This document shows, in pieces, positions 32,860 through 45,478 of a stretch of 64,000 nt of DNA. Where the stretch lies: contig OY856410.1 of the NCBI GenBank assembly GCA_963693085.1, forward strand, positions 563,307,906 to 563,371,905. Direction: 5' to 3'. The notes beneath the pieces were generated by a model. It was not told the origin of the DNA and ran no database searches. It saw nothing but the letters and a program-made list of their open reading frames with translations. The stretch comes from Alisma plantago-aquatica. Its lineage: Eukaryota; Streptophyta; Magnoliopsida; Alismatales; Alismataceae. Both the position numbers and the translations under genes were made by a program. Numbering within the stretch: position 1 is the stretch's first letter; every line of letters begins with the position of its first letter.

Positions 32860-34990
32860 CCTAGATCATCCCCCTACCCCATGTGGTTAAAAATCATCTA
32901 AAAGCAAGGAGTGCCATGGAGAAGGATTTTAGAGCTTGAAGTGCATAGAAAAAGCCTAAAAATATACGTGGTACATCGCCACGACCATGATACAAAGTCT
33001 CCCCAATCATAGGTTCATTTCAAAAATTGAAAAAACATAAGAAGTTGTCCACCACGGCCATTTTTTCATGGCAAGAAAAATGGTCGTGGTGTGTAAGATC
33101 CACCATGGCCTTGCCAGCCAAAAGGGTCGTGGTGTGAAGCTCTCAAGACAATCCTACTGCAAGAGACAACTAAGTTTACCTCCCTCATAAATGACCATGA
33201 CACCGGCCATGGTCGTTCCACCACTTACCCACCACTGTTGTAGTCCACAAAACTTTCTAACATTTAACCAGTTTTACCAACCTGTTCCACTCCACCACGA
33301 CCATCATCCACCCATCCAACACGGCCATGGTGGACAACTCCTGTAGTTCATTTTCTCCACTATTTTTCCTTTCTAACCCCACTTAACACTAGGCTTTCCA
33401 AAAGCTTATATAACCATTGGTGGTCGTTAAGAGCAAAAGGATAGCATTCCCTAGCATCTATTTCTTTAACCACTCACTTCTACCTACTTTCCTTTAATTC
33501 CCACCCACTTTCCACCTTCTTCCACCTCAAAACCCTCATTATATAGGGTTTTGACCACTTCCATCCATCTTGCAATTGTTTTCATCCATCAAGGAGGGAG
33601 GAGTTTGTACACATACAATTGAGTTGAAGTAGGAAGAGTCTTCATCAAGCTCCATGTCATTTTACTCTTTTACTCCTTTTTTCTCTTTTTTTGTGCTATC
33701 ACTCATTAAGCCCATTAGGTGTACTATTTGGGATGTAAAATGTGATTTTGATACCATGTTGGGGGAAATAATGTGTAAACTCTATGTTTTTATTTGACAA
33801 TGGTTATATTCTACTTATCTTATTTCTCAAGGATTACTTTGTGATTTGTGCTTGAAAACACCAAGGTTCTAGGGAAATGGGTGATATCTAGCTATTTTGG
33901 GATTTTCTCCTAGGTCCAACTAGTTGATCCCTAGATATCTAACCATCTTCCTACATATCAAACCATTCTCCTAAATCTAGGTGGGAGATCTATGTATCTC
34001 GTTTTTAGTGTAAATGGCTTCGAGCTACTTAAAGTCTAGATGGTAGGTGATGTGAGATGCAAAACCATCATTTTCACCCATCATTGATGCCCTTGGCCCC
34101 CATTTGTCCTAAGAACTTCCATCCTAGAAACCTAGGCTTGCTATATCTTAGTTTAATTCCACATAAACCCTAGTAAAATGAGTCTCTAAAGGTTGTATAA
34201 GGGGTGATATGGTCTACACACCATATTCCATCCATGGACAACTAGTAGTTTAGGGTAATTCTCTATCACCTAACTTTCTTGTTTGGTTTGATAACCTAAA
34301 TGGATGATCTATGTTTGCATGCTATGAACCCCTAACCTAGTTCATTGTCACATTACCCAAGTAGCCCACACTTCATGTAATTTCTTAAAACCTTAATCTT
34401 CTATCTTGCTTAGTTAGTGTTAGTTTAATCAACTTATTTACTTGCTTAGTTAATCACTTCCCTTGTCGATGATAGTTTGCCTTTTCTAGATTAATTAGTG
34501 CTTGTTTTGTTAGTTTGGTTAGTCAATTGCTAGTCTAGTTCTTTGATTGCCTTTCTTTCTTAATTACTAGTCTAGTGTTCTCTCTTTCTTAGCTTATCTA
34601 ATTGTCTCCTAGTTTGCTAAGTAGAACTGTTTTGTTAGTATAGTGTTTAGTGTTTTATTTCTCTTGTTTGCCTTAGTGTAGTGGCTCTTTCTTGCTTAGT
34701 CCTCTCATACTTATATTACTATGGTTAACTTAGGTTTTCTTCTTGCCATTCCTTAATTGCTTGACCACCTTAGTGTAATACGAAGTCCAAGATCAAACCC
34801 TTATACCCTAGTCTCTGCATTGGAAACCTAGCATAAGCAAACTCAGCTCTAGTGCCCCCTTTATCCCCTATGTTCGACCCCTACTTTCTGCATTCTATGC
34901 TATAATTAGAATGTATGTGCTTGTGGGAAAGTGTTTTAGTGTATTTGGGTGTGTCGATTATGGTTACACATATTTTTAGCCCAAATGTGT
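32860..34990 (+). repeat. Probable Athila/Tat-like LTR or LTR fragment
   Basis: It contains a TATA-like GCTTATATAACC (33402-33413), a long T-rich region, and at 34855-34960 the block CCCTATGTTCGACCCCTAC followed by a GTGTGTCGATTATGGTTACAC-type end (read in two parts), resembling the LTR 3' region of Athila-type elements. The E5 LTR has a comparable block on the other strand (43560-43610). No partner LTR, target duplication or PBS was found, so boundaries are approximate. Confidence 0.35.
33050..33340. repeat. Cluster of CCACCACGGCCATGG-like words
   Basis: Repeated, mutually complementary words (CCACCACGGCCA, AATGGTCGTGGTG, CCACCATGGCC, GGCCATGGTCG, CACGGCCATGGTGG) make short hairpins. A comparable style of cluster, with different words, occurs in E4 and E5. 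Confidence 0.7.
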
Positions 34991-37900
34991 GCCTAAGTCA
35001 CATGCATTGACATCAATTGGATGGGGGTACGTAATCACAACTACACCACACTAGTAAATTTATGACTCAAAATTCTACTACTCTTGGATACCAAGGTTGT
35101 GCACCAAGAGATCTTACGTTTGCGTAAATGACATAGAGGACTTGGGCGGAGGCTTGAGAAAAAGTAACTTCTCCAAGGAGAATACACAGTGTTGTTGTGA
35201 GGGCAAGGTGGTGACAACAACAACAACCACTTCAGATTTGGATCCAGAAGTGTGAGTTCTACACTGACATAAGATGTGTCTATTTTTTGGACAACTATTG
35301 TGCACCATGATAAATTTAGTACCCTTCTATGTTTTAAATATATCAATATTTTAAGTTTGTGATGGATCTATTGACTAAGAGTTTAGTTAGGAAAAGATTA
35401 AATTTTTGTTATGCCCCCTTCCCTCAAAAACCTACTCCAATTTAATTCAATGCAATAAATCAAAAAATAATATCCCCATGTTTCCATTTGATCCTTATAG
35501 ACCATCATCGCCTCACTTAAATTCATCCATCGTCCACAAACCCCATTAGTTAAGTAAAACCAAATAAGAATCTTAAAGTGTGGAGTACTAGTTTGCTAAC
35601 CTAATTACAACATATAAATACACATATACATATGCATATTCTAATATATACTAATTTTCATCATTTAATATGATACATATATACTAGATAATATTGTATT
35701 AAACATCGATAATATAGTATAGTTGGACTAACATTCATTATGTTAAAGAATTTGACACTAATAGGTTTTTGTGGGGTTACTGATATTTATCTCATGATGA
35801 TAGGGCTACTCCAAGTTTTTTTTATTTTCTAGGGTATTCTAATTTACCAAAAAGTCATCCTATCAAAATGAACCAAATATTTACCATGTAATTCCACCTT
35901 TTTATTTGTGTACTTTTTTGAAAACTTGTATGCAATCAATTGTGAATTGAACTAGAGTAAGATCTATTTTAGAGAAAATACAAAATGAATATCTCAAGAA
36001 ATGTGTTATTATTCGATATAAGGTAGTTGGATCTCAGTCTAAAACTGAGGTGTTAATATTTTATACAAAGTTAACAAAAGAACATAGATGCCCTTAGAGA
36101 CAAGTATAAGGTACCAGGTGATACACGAATGATAGTAAAGAACCAAAGTATGGGCTTGTTTGTCATGGATGTATGAAGCAACAATTTTTTTTTCCACCTC
36201 AATTAATTAGATATGATTCAACAAGCATGTTCATCGACCATCCCTTCACCCTTACCTATACTAAAGAAGGTTTTGCATCATTGAAGAAAGATAGGGTAAG
36301 ATAAGCAAGTATGACATAGGATCAATCTAATCATTAAACAAAGCCAACTTTTAGGTGCTAAGGCATGGTCATTGATTTTGTGGAATCAAATAAAACACAA
36401 GGAACATAGCATGGAAGAATAGAACTAAAATCACCTTGAGAACATATTAGTTCATATAAATAAAAACTTCAATGAGGAGAAGGTGGAGTAAAGTTGATCA
36501 TCAAATGGAAGAAGCTAGCGACTTAGGAAGCTTGAGGTGATCGTATTGAAGTAGAATGCACCAAAATCAAAGATCAATGAGGCCACAATGCTTCCACTAA
36601 TGAAGATTTGATAAGCTATAGGGGTCACTTGAGGGTGCAAGGCCCCATGGAAACCATATGACTGTGTTGGTTGGAGGAGATCAGTTGAGATGCAAGCAAA
36701 GTCTAGATGAGCCAAAAGCTCTAGGGAAGGTGTGGTCAAGTTGAGACCTTGATGTGTGGAGGTAGAATATAAAGTGAGATTGAGATGATCATGATGACTC
36801 GAGGAAAATTGATTGACAAAGTATGTATTACAAATAAAATGGAGGTCTACTGCTAGTTTGGTTATGAGTTTAATCAAATGAAGAGAAATCACAGAGAGAA
36901 AAATACATTATGTGAGTGGAATATGTGAGTTTGTCTATCAATTATGAGCATGTGTAGGGATCTATCTATGTAAATCCTCTCTTAAATCTATTATTATATG
37001 TTTCAAGCATTGATATTGAAAGGGGGTATTTCATCAAAAATGGATGCTACATCAAGAATCAAACTCATTGCCAAGAACATCTGAGGAAGAAAGCTGACAC
37101 ACTGTATCATACAATTAGTATCCACAACTATGGAATAAGAGGATGCTAATAAAGTCCTAGTTCAATTAAACTCTTAAATTCCAACTATAAAGGAATATGT
37201 TTGTATGGAAGTATAAAAAAATATTTCTAGTACTCATTTTAGTTAGATTTGTGAACACTATCCAATAAAATTGAATAATTTTATCATTATTATACTTATT
37301 TATATATCTTGGTATCTTTGGAACTAACCAAATCTTAACAAATAACAAAACTAAATATGCACACAAATAAGCATCCATTGTAATTAAAATTTTGAGATAC
37401 AAGCATTTAACTACAAATAATCATGACTAAATTTACTATTTAATATCTATATACAAATCCATAGGTTGTTATCTCAATAAAATCATATTAACCTCTCTAT
37501 CCTTGCTCCATCTTCCTATAAAAGTGTAGTGGAAATTATTTTATATGATTTTATCAATGACCATAATGCTCTATATATGCCGAAGTCAAATAATACATAC
37601 GTTGAAAATAAACGTAAAACACTAAGTTTAGGGGATATCCTCGGGCTCATAAGGTGCATGGCCCATTCACTCATTTTTATTTTGTTTTGAGTTGAATGCC
37701 CACAACTCCATATGGTATCACTGTGGGCCTACAAAACATGTATGAGGAAAGTCCACACTCAACTAGAAAAATATGCAAGAACATAAAAGAAGTGGTTGAA
37801 CGTAAGGGAGGATGCTCATAATAAACCCACACTACTAGTTTTGGGGGTTATTATTGGGCTTATAAGGTGTATAATCCATCCACTCATTGCCAATTGGGTT

Positions 37901-39350
37901 TGAGTTAAATACCCACAGTTCCACAACATATAAACACTAGTTCTATTCTATATCAAGTTCTACTATTCTATTTAGGTCTTAAATAACTCATTTTGTCCCT
38001 AGAGTCTCTATATACTAGTAGAGACTATGTTAAGGTTGCATTTCAAAAAATATGAGACTATGTTAAGGTTGCATTTCAAAAAATATGTAAAATTATGAAT
38101 GTTCAAAAAAAAATTGTGATGTATAAAATTTAAAAAAGTCATTTTATAATGACCAAAATAAGTTGTAGATTTATTGTTTGGTTTTTTACATTCCAAACAA
38201 CTACCATAAATTTGATTCACATATCACATAGGAAATGTGTGATTTCAACTTGCATAAAGAGGTACCAATTTTAACATCCTATGATGACTATGTATTGATA
38301 TAATATTTTTACTTTTTCCCTTTAAAATTATATGTAATATAAGAATTTTCATATTTTTGACTTTTTGTCCAAACATATGTTTTTTCTAGATATGCAAAAG
38401 TGTGCTAAATGAAATTCCAAATGAAGACAGGAAGATTAATTAATGAATGCCAAACCTATGAGTTAAAGAATCATACTAGCTATTAATGATAAGTTGGTTT
38501 TCATATTTTTAGTATAACTCAATGCCGTACATACATAATACATCCACAAGAAACTAAAAATAATAAAAAAAACACTATAAGTTTCTAATTGTGTCAGTAA
38601 GTAAATATGGTTTGTAATAAGATTGTTGAAAGTAAAATAAAATGAAATGTTAATGGATTCATAAGTAGCTTTGGATGACTCTAACAAAAATATACTTTTT
38701 TATGAGTTAACTTTGTCTTATCAAGAGAGACATTAAAGAAATTAATATAATTGACTTTAAATGGCCAAAATGATTGTGTACAAAGGCAAAGTCATGTTGG
38801 AGCTTCATGAGTTTAATGGACCACTTTTTTCTAAAATAGTTGTGGGATGGGTTATTTAACCTGTCCATTGACTAAATATGGCACATGGTTCCCTGAGTTA
38901 TCATATCTTAATATTGAGATTGTTGGGAAATTGGGTAGTAGATAAGGCAATAGAAACAAAAAATTTCTACTTGTATCCCAAACCAGTAGATCACGTCAAC
39001 AATAATGTATCTAGAAAAGAGAGTTTGTGAGGCATATACTTGGTCATGGAGCAAATCCAACAACAATCCTCGCAGAACGATGCTTCTAGATTTGACAACA
39101 CTTGGATAGTAGTCAGGATGGACTCCTGATGTAAACCATATACAATGACTGACGTAGTCCTCCTAGTGCATGGACGACGACCTCCATGCCTCTATCATAG
39201 TCCACGCGGACCACCAAAAACTCCTCATCACGCTTACTAGATCCAATAGAAGAAGTGTGTCCCTTTGATGTCAATGTGCTAACACTGAACTGTGCTCCCT
39301 TGTTGTCTCTCCCTTTTACTGGTAATACTTGTTCAGGCTCTCACATTACC
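34991..39350. other. AT-rich DNA without a supported gene
   Basis: Short open frames (the largest 36892-36515 on the minus strand, 125 codons) lack recognisable motifs. Small duplications are visible: a block with CATAAGGTGCATGGCCCAT near 37650 recurs in diverged form near 37865, and GAGACTATGTTAAGGTTGCA is tandemly duplicated at about 38022-38085. No target duplications or terminal repeats could be assigned. Confidence 0.55.
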
Positions 39351-39354
39351 AGAT

Positions 39355-40135
39355 GTGGTGACCCACAAGGTGAGACCCATGTCCCAGTGAGAGATATAAC
39401 TCCCAAACAATGGTTATTGATTACATCATAATTATACTTTTAAGCAAGTTAAGCATATTACACAGGTTAAATAGATTACCACTTTCTAGCATAATATATA
39501 GGGAAACAGGTTAGGCTACCACTTTCTATATAGTTGATTTCTCTTACCACATTACATAACAACTAAACATTACAAGAAATAGGGCAACATGTTACAACCA
39601 ATGTGAATTGTGTTTAACCCTAAATAGATATACTACATAGTTATTTTATGTATTTTATTAAGCCCTGAGTAGTTTGAGGTATACCACTCAAACTCCAACT
39701 GACCACTTCTAAGTCAATATCAGTGCCATACAAGATCTAGAAGAGTCAGTATCCTATGATCTCATCCGCCCTCAATCAGTACGAGTCATCCGTAGTGACA
39801 TATAAGTCCAGCTACAAAATAGCTTAGTCCATCCTTGGTATATAGGTTACAACACTAGTAAACCAGGGTATACAAAACCCAAACATCTGAGGTACTACCG
39901 CAACTATCCTCCATCATATATACAAATATCTGAGATATGAATGCAATCATTCTTCTGCATAGGGGTATGCCTGCAACCATCCTCCATAACCTTAGGATTA
40001 AGATGACAAGGACACAGTCTTGAGCACCCCAAATACTCAACGGTATGCGCTCTGAATTTCCCTTAGGAATACTCATTTCACCATCCAACAAGTCCTAACA
40101 TTGGAATGGATCTATGGCATATGGCACTACATGAT
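39355..40135 (-). repeat. Partial chromovirus LTR, minus orientation
   Basis: GGTGAGACCCATGTCCCAGT and AGAGATATAACTC at 39368-39410, GAGGTATACCACTC at 39677, and the GGATCTATGGCATATGGC block near 40105 match the plus-strand reading of E2's minus-oriented LTR (for example 4960-4990, 5310-5330 and 5700-5730). It ends facing an opposite-oriented LTR piece that starts near 40250. Confidence 0.65.
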
Positions 40136-40249
40136 TAGGTTTTCACTTGATTAGTTAATTCCAATTAGTTATTATTTAATTTCATCAATTAAGTTACATA
40201 CAAACCCTAGAAGAATTCTATAGAAATAAGGGTATATTGCAACCTCAGA

Positions 40250-40676
40250 AGATATAAAACATGTTTGTGGTGTTGAGGAGGAGCAGCTTGGAGAGCAATA
40301 GGAGTAGAAGGTTGGATAGTAGTCATAGAGCCCTAGAGTTGTCCCTCTTCTCTTAGGTTTAGGCATGGGATGTTTTGTAGATGATGTATATCGGTTTGTA
40401 TTTTTGGCAGTGTGTCTATGTTTTGTATATTGCATGTCTATGTGGAACATTTCTTTTGTTTATAGGTTGTGATTGAGGCCACTGGACATACATGTAAATA
40501 CCTGATATGGTATGTGATGTGATACAGGTTGTTGGACTTTATTTAATGTTTCTGAACATGATAGTACAATTGAAATCGATTTTAATTTACCCTCTTTTCT
40601 AGTAATGTGGTTAATTAGTAGTTCAACGCATGTTTTATTTTGAGTTATCTCATTTAGTGCGGCGAGGTGCCACATG
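40250..40676 (+). repeat. 5' LTR remnant of E3
   Basis: The TAGAGTTGTCCC...CTTAGGTTTAGGCATGGGATG region matches the E1 LTR end (2225-2270), and the segment leads directly into a PBS at 40685. Confidence 0.65.
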
Positions 40677-40684
40677 CTAAAGTT

Positions 40685-40696
40685 TGGTATTAGAGC
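40685..40696 (+). other. Primer-binding site of E3
   Basis: TGGTATTAGAGC is one change from the canonical tRNA-iMet site, followed by the shared leader GGTTCACTGAGTCTACATGG. Confidence 0.8.
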
Positions 40697-40792
40697 TCTA
40701 GGTTCACTGAGTCTACATGGACATAGGACTAAGGTTTGTGTCTATTCTTACATAATCCAACACGTCTGATTATAGCTTATGCTTATGTAGAT

Positions 40793-42010
40793 ATGTCTTG
40801 ACAACATGAAGAATATGTTGAAAGTAGCTACATCATGCTAGGAGGTGGTGCTAGGAGGTAGGCATGTGAAGATAGAGTGCCTGAGAAGGGACTAGAGCAG
40901 TCCGTGATGACTCGGTTTAGCCCTATAACCATGGAAAATCCTACTTTCTAGTCCATGTTTGGACAGCTGATGGCGATGATTACGCATATAGACAATAGAG
41001 CCTCGTACCTCAAACTAGAGCAGTTGTCCCTAATGTAGAATCCCAGGGTTCGGGGAAGACATTTGAGATATGGAGATGTGTCGGAGCGACCGAGTATGTG
41101 GGTACAATAGACCTGAGGTACGCTGATATGTGGTTGATAGAGCTTGAAAAGACATTCAAGATCTTCAATATCTCGAAAACAGACAAGGTGAAGCACACTG
41201 TTTACATGTTAAAGGGCAATGTTGGCCATTGGTGGGCCATAGAGGAGGAGAAGAGACCTAGAGTTGTGATAGGTTAGGAAGAGTTTCGATGAGAGTTCGT
41301 GAGCCGATACTTCCTTGAGACATATCTATATGAGAAGACAGTTCAGTTTGAGAGGGTATGGCAAGATTCCATGACCATCAACGAGTATGAAGTGAAGTTT
41401 ATGGAGCTTCTGGGGTTCTGTACTCACATGGCAGTGATAGACAAGGAGAGAATCCATAGGGTTTTGAGGAGGGTCTAAACATGGAGTTTTTTTACAACAA
41501 CGTATGCTTTGAAGAAAAGGGAGAGGTTCTCTACCTTTGTGGAGTTGGTAAGGAGGATAGAGAGGTATGTATCAAAAAGTGTGAAGCCAACACTAAGAAG
41601 ATGCCGGCTCAATTTCAGGGACAGTCGACTGGCAGCTTTAAGAAGCAAGGTTTTCATCACCTCAATCACAATAGAGGTCAACTTTCTCTGAGCCGAGATT
41701 AGTAGTGTCATCACAGTGGTCCCTGAGAAAGGGTAGAGGTCATAGTTTTCCACCACAGGAGCATGCAATGCAACATTTGTGTCAATGATAGGGGCGTCTA
41801 GGACACAATATGATTTGATGACTTGTCACAAGTTTGGGCAAGTAGGGCATATCAGGTGGGCATGCCCCATGAAGGATGAGGAAGTGACGTAATAGATGAG
41901 GTAGAGTCAGTGAGGTTCTCAACATGAACATTTCAATAGTGGTGGTCGTAGAGAACGTAGTCAGGCATCACAGACGGGGTCTTCTGGACCAACTAGCAAA
42001 GTATGAGCAT
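40793..42010 (+). pseudogene. E3 gag pseudogene
   Basis: The frame opens MS then a stop, then QHEEYVESS as in E1 and E2. Later blocks KTFEIWRCVGA (about 41065), VYMLKGNVGHWWAIEEEKR (about 41200) and REFVSRYFL match the Retrotrans_gag fold. The zinc knuckle near 41825-41870 reads CHKFGQVGHIRWACP, with the second Cys replaced by Phe. Several stops and a frame change near 41470 make it non-functional. Confidence 0.8.
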
Positions 42011-42049
42011 AAGGATGACAACAAGCGATGACTAGATCTATGCTATGAC

Positions 42050-42560
42050 CCAGTAGGAGGGAGTAGTCAATCCACCAGTTGTGATAAGTCATATGGAACT
42101 TTTTCATTCTGACTTATCTACTTCTTCTTTCATATCTATTTCGGTTGACCTAGGTGCGACACACTCTTTTGTCACCATATAGGTGATACATAGTTGTAAT
42201 ATGATAGTCTTAGTCCAAAACCCACTTTAATTAGTTCTTGCCAAGCTGTGAGAGGTGTTTCCATCTTGTGTTCTTTCTTTCTCAGGATGCATAATTCAAG
42301 TGGATCTTATGCCACTTGACATGTATGGATTCCATGTGATCCTAGGGATGGATACCTTAGAGAAGTACAAGGTTGTTCTGGACTATAGTTCCAAAGGTGG
42401 CAACGTTCTGTGATGGAGATTCTTTGTGGATCTTCTAAGGAAATAGGAAGATTCTTCCTACATGTTTGGTGTCGGCTATGACAACAGATAGGTTGATGAG
42501 ACATGTGTGTGAGATCTTCTTGGCACATGATGTGGATACCGAGGTGAGAAGTCTTGTATC
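42050..42560 (+). pseudogene. E3 aspartic protease pseudogene
   Basis: SHMELFHSDLSTSSFISISVD and the active site region DLGATHSFVT (about 42140-42175) can be read, so the catalytic Asp is retained. MYGFHVILGMDTLEKYKVVLD follows in part (about 42320-42390). Frame breaks occur near 42400 and 42440. Confidence 0.7.
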
Positions 42561-43462
42561 CAAGAAGTACCATTTGTGTGAGAGTTTGAGGATGTCTTTC
42601 CTGAAGAGTTTCCTAGTGTTACCCCTCCTAGAGAGATTGATTTGAGATCAATCTTATTCCTGGAACACAACCTGTAGCACAATCACCTTACATGATGGCA
42701 CCAACAGAGATGCATGAGTTGAAGAAGAAATATTTGCATGAATAGTTATTTGATCAGACCGAGCACTTCCCCTTGGAGTGATCCCTTATTATTTGTGAAG
42801 AATAAGGATGGTTCAATGAGGTTGTGCATAGACTACTACCAGTTGAACAAGGTCATGATAAACAACAAGTACCCATTTCCAAGGATTGATGATCTTTTTT
42901 ATCAGTTAAGATGTGCTACTGTGTTCTCAAAGATAGATATGAGGTCAGGATATCACCAACTGAGGATCAGGACATATGACATACCTAAGACAACTTTTAG
43001 GACTAGGTATGGTCATTACGAGTTCATGGTTATGATGTTTGGGTTAACCAACACACTAGTAGATTTTATGGATCTGATGTACAAAGTGTTCATACCGTAT
43101 CTTAATCAATTCACGTCAGTGTTTATTGATGATATTCTGATATACTCCAAGGACAATCAGCAGCATGAGCAACACCTTCACCAGGCTTTGATGTTGTTGA
43201 GAGACCACAACTTGTATGCCAAGTTCAGTAAAGTTTTTGTTGTCTGAGGTGTCTTTTCTTGGTCACATCATATCTTCTAAGGGTGTCTATGTAGAATCAA
43301 AGAAGGTACAATCAGTACTGGAGTGGGAAAAACCCAAGACACTGAAGAAGGTTCAAAGTTTCCTGGGCTTTGTAGGTTGCTATAGGAGATTCATTAAGAA
43401 TTTTAGTTTTGTAGTGTTACCCCTAACCAATATAATTTGACTAGGAAAGGTGCTCCTTTTGT
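42561..43462 (+). pseudogene. E3 reverse transcriptase pseudogene, truncated
   Basis: The open stretch 42738-43247 covers the RT fingers and palm: [47 protein letters not shown] with a catalytic Asp, [14 protein letters not shown] and FIDDILIYS with the paired Asp residues. A frameshift near 43230 leads into FLGHIISSKGVYVE and the RRFIKNFSFV block. The frame is lost at the junction with E5's LTR near 43462. Confidence 0.85.
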
Positions 43463-44140
43463 TGGGATTGACTAGTCTAAACCGCACATCCAAAATGGAG
43501 CGGATCTAGAGTAGTCAGACGTTTGAGATTAACCTGACACTCAAGCCCCCACAACTATTATACGGGGTCTGATGAAGAATTTGGGGTTGAACCATAGGGA
43601 CAAAGTCGGAAGGTGTTAAGTACACAGAGTCTCATACTCTTACACTCCAAACAAATAGGTGGGTTAAAAAGGGTGTTTCCTAAGGAACGATGATGATGTA
43701 GCCAAAACAAAGCAAGGTAAAAGAAAGAAAATAAAGACAGGACAAAAATGTTAACAAGTGATAAGAAACAAAGATATGGAGGGAAACTTGGACCGGGGTT
43801 CACCTACTAATATCTCTCATCAACATGAAAAACTTGCACCCCTTTGTAACTGCTATCAAGATTACAAGCAATCATCAAAATGTCTATTTCCTTCTCTCTC
43901 AAGATAAGGATAGATCTAGGTTCTAAGGCAGTTTATCTCTTGAGATAACGACCCAACAACCACTAAACAAACCATATGACTGTTAGCTTTAGCATTCCAA
44001 CACTTTCATGCATTCATACTACTCCATAACACTAGATAAGGATGGTACTACTCTTTCTAGGTACCAACAATCAAACATCACAAGATGGTATCTAAGCATA
44101 CAAGTGAAGCATTAAGAACAAGCGTATGGAGATAATCTTG

Positions 44141-44143
<3 letters not shown>

Positions 44144-44220
<77 letters not shown>

Positions 44221-44610
44221 GAGAGAGATAGAGATAGAAAGAGAGTCAGGCTAGAACACACTCAAGTAGTTTTTCATGATGCAATATTTTTTTCAAAAAT
44301 CTATTCCATAGATCTTCTTAAACATCTTGTGAATAGCTCATACACAAAATTTGAGTACATTTGGACATTTATAGGTCATGTTATAAAGATGGAAAAAATT
44401 ATGCATTTCAAATTTATTTCGCGCGTCGATTTTTTTGCCCTTGGATGAGTGACTTACACTCATCCAAATGGGCTCAAAATTTGTATGTAGCCTAGTTATA
44501 GTATGACAATGAAGATCAATAGTTTACATATAGCAAGAAAATAGTCTTGAAATGCAAATACACTTGAGTGTATTCGTGTGATCTGTACACTCTAGTGTAT
44601 TCTATCCTGA

Positions 44611-44661
<51 letters not shown>
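44144..44661. mobile_element. Small inverted-repeat element flanked by TA/GA microsatellites
   Basis: The left side is (TA)n then (GA)n then GTCAGGCTAGAACACACTC. The right side, read in complement, is (TA)n then (GA)n then GTCAGGATAGAATACACT. The core (about 44240-44610) is AT-rich and noncoding. Inverted termini with microsatellite flanks resemble MITE-like elements that target TA repeats, such as those called Micron in rice; membership is inference. Confidence 0.6.
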
Positions 44662-44662
<1 letters not shown>

Positions 44663-45062
44663 TCAAAGGGGAGAAAGAATATACATGTTGGGAGAGCCTT
44701 AGTGGCTACTCCCAACCCAAGTTAGATATTTAGCCACACATGTTGACGGGCAGCATCACGACGTCACAAAATGATATATACATCAATAACCACAAAGAGG
44801 GGGGGTACAATGTGATGAAGATGATAGATCAAGATAGAGAGAGAAGATGGCGATACACCACTATACTTCTTAAAATCTAGATCTAGAGTGGGCGATGTGG
44901 TGGTGACTTCTTCCTTTGAAGAAGAGGGTGATCAGCCTTCTCTCTCCTCTGACTTTTGTCTTCAGAGATTCATGACTGATAGTATGGATGTGAGTGACTC
45001 TGGAATTTGGTAGCACTTTGTGGTCCTTGATGATATGATGATTTGACAAGTCGGGGTGGGGG

Positions 45063-45072
45063 TCTATTTATA
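45063..45072 (-). promoter_or_regulatory. TATA box of the E5 3' LTR
   Basis: The minus strand reads TATAAATAGA in the context GGCAATGCC-TATAAATAGA-CCCCC, a good plant TATA box about 400 bp inside the LTR start. Confidence 0.65.
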
Positions 45073-45465
45073 GGCATTGCCCACTGACTTAACCATCTGG
45101 GCTGTGGTCGTGGTATGGCCTCGTTCACAGCTTGGCCTCGGTCACGATGTGCTGGCTGTATGCCACGATCAAGGGGGAGCTTCGATCACGGTAGGGCCTT
45201 GATCATGATGTGGTGTGATGGTGGATGGGCGTAGTGTGAAGAGACAGTGATAGATGCATCAACTACGATAGGGTCCTTAGTGGACTATACAGCTGCGGTC
45301 CCAGTGTTGACCGCGACCATGTCTCTACATGACCCTACAAAAGTGAAAATGTGTGAAATTGAGATTTTTGACATAAGGTATTAAAATAAGTAGATAAATC
45401 TATAAAAGGTATGCTAGGAGAAGCATAAATCATATACAAAAATTGCACAAAATGAGATGTTATCA

Positions 45466-45478
45466 ACTCCACCAAACT
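45466..45478 (-). other. Polypurine tract of E5
   Basis: The minus strand reads AAGTTTGGTGGAGT directly before the LTR start TGATAAC. E4 has a similar arrangement (TTAGGGGAGTT before TGATGTAG). Confidence 0.6.

Larger units (their letters stand above)
40250..43462 (+). mobile_element. E3: plus-strand chromovirus relic, interrupted by E5
   Basis: LTR remnant, PBS, gag, protease and RT occur in order and closely resemble E1 and E2. The reading stops in the RT thumb/connection region (RKGAPFV, about 43455), where the LTR of E5 begins. The rest of E3 would lie beyond the right edge of the window. Confidence 0.8.
43463..45465 (-). repeat. E5 3' LTR
   Basis: The minus-strand start is TGATAACATCTC at 45465, next to a polypurine tract; the other end is near 43463, where E3 coding similarity stops. 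A TATAAATAGA box (45063-45072) and, near the 3' end, the CTATGGTTCAACCCC block (43585-43605) typical of Athila-type LTRs are present. A microsatellite-flanked insertion lies inside (44144-44661). The exact outer end is uncertain by several bases. Confidence 0.7.

Noticed and set aside
35041..35346. Possible second CACTA end at CACACTAGTAAATTTATGACTC
   Set aside because: No matching inverted end or three-base duplication was found, and no subterminal repeats are present.
36515..36892. 125-codon minus-strand open frame as a possible gene
   Set aside because: No recognisable motif, no neighbouring gene structure and no conserved start; chance is sufficient.
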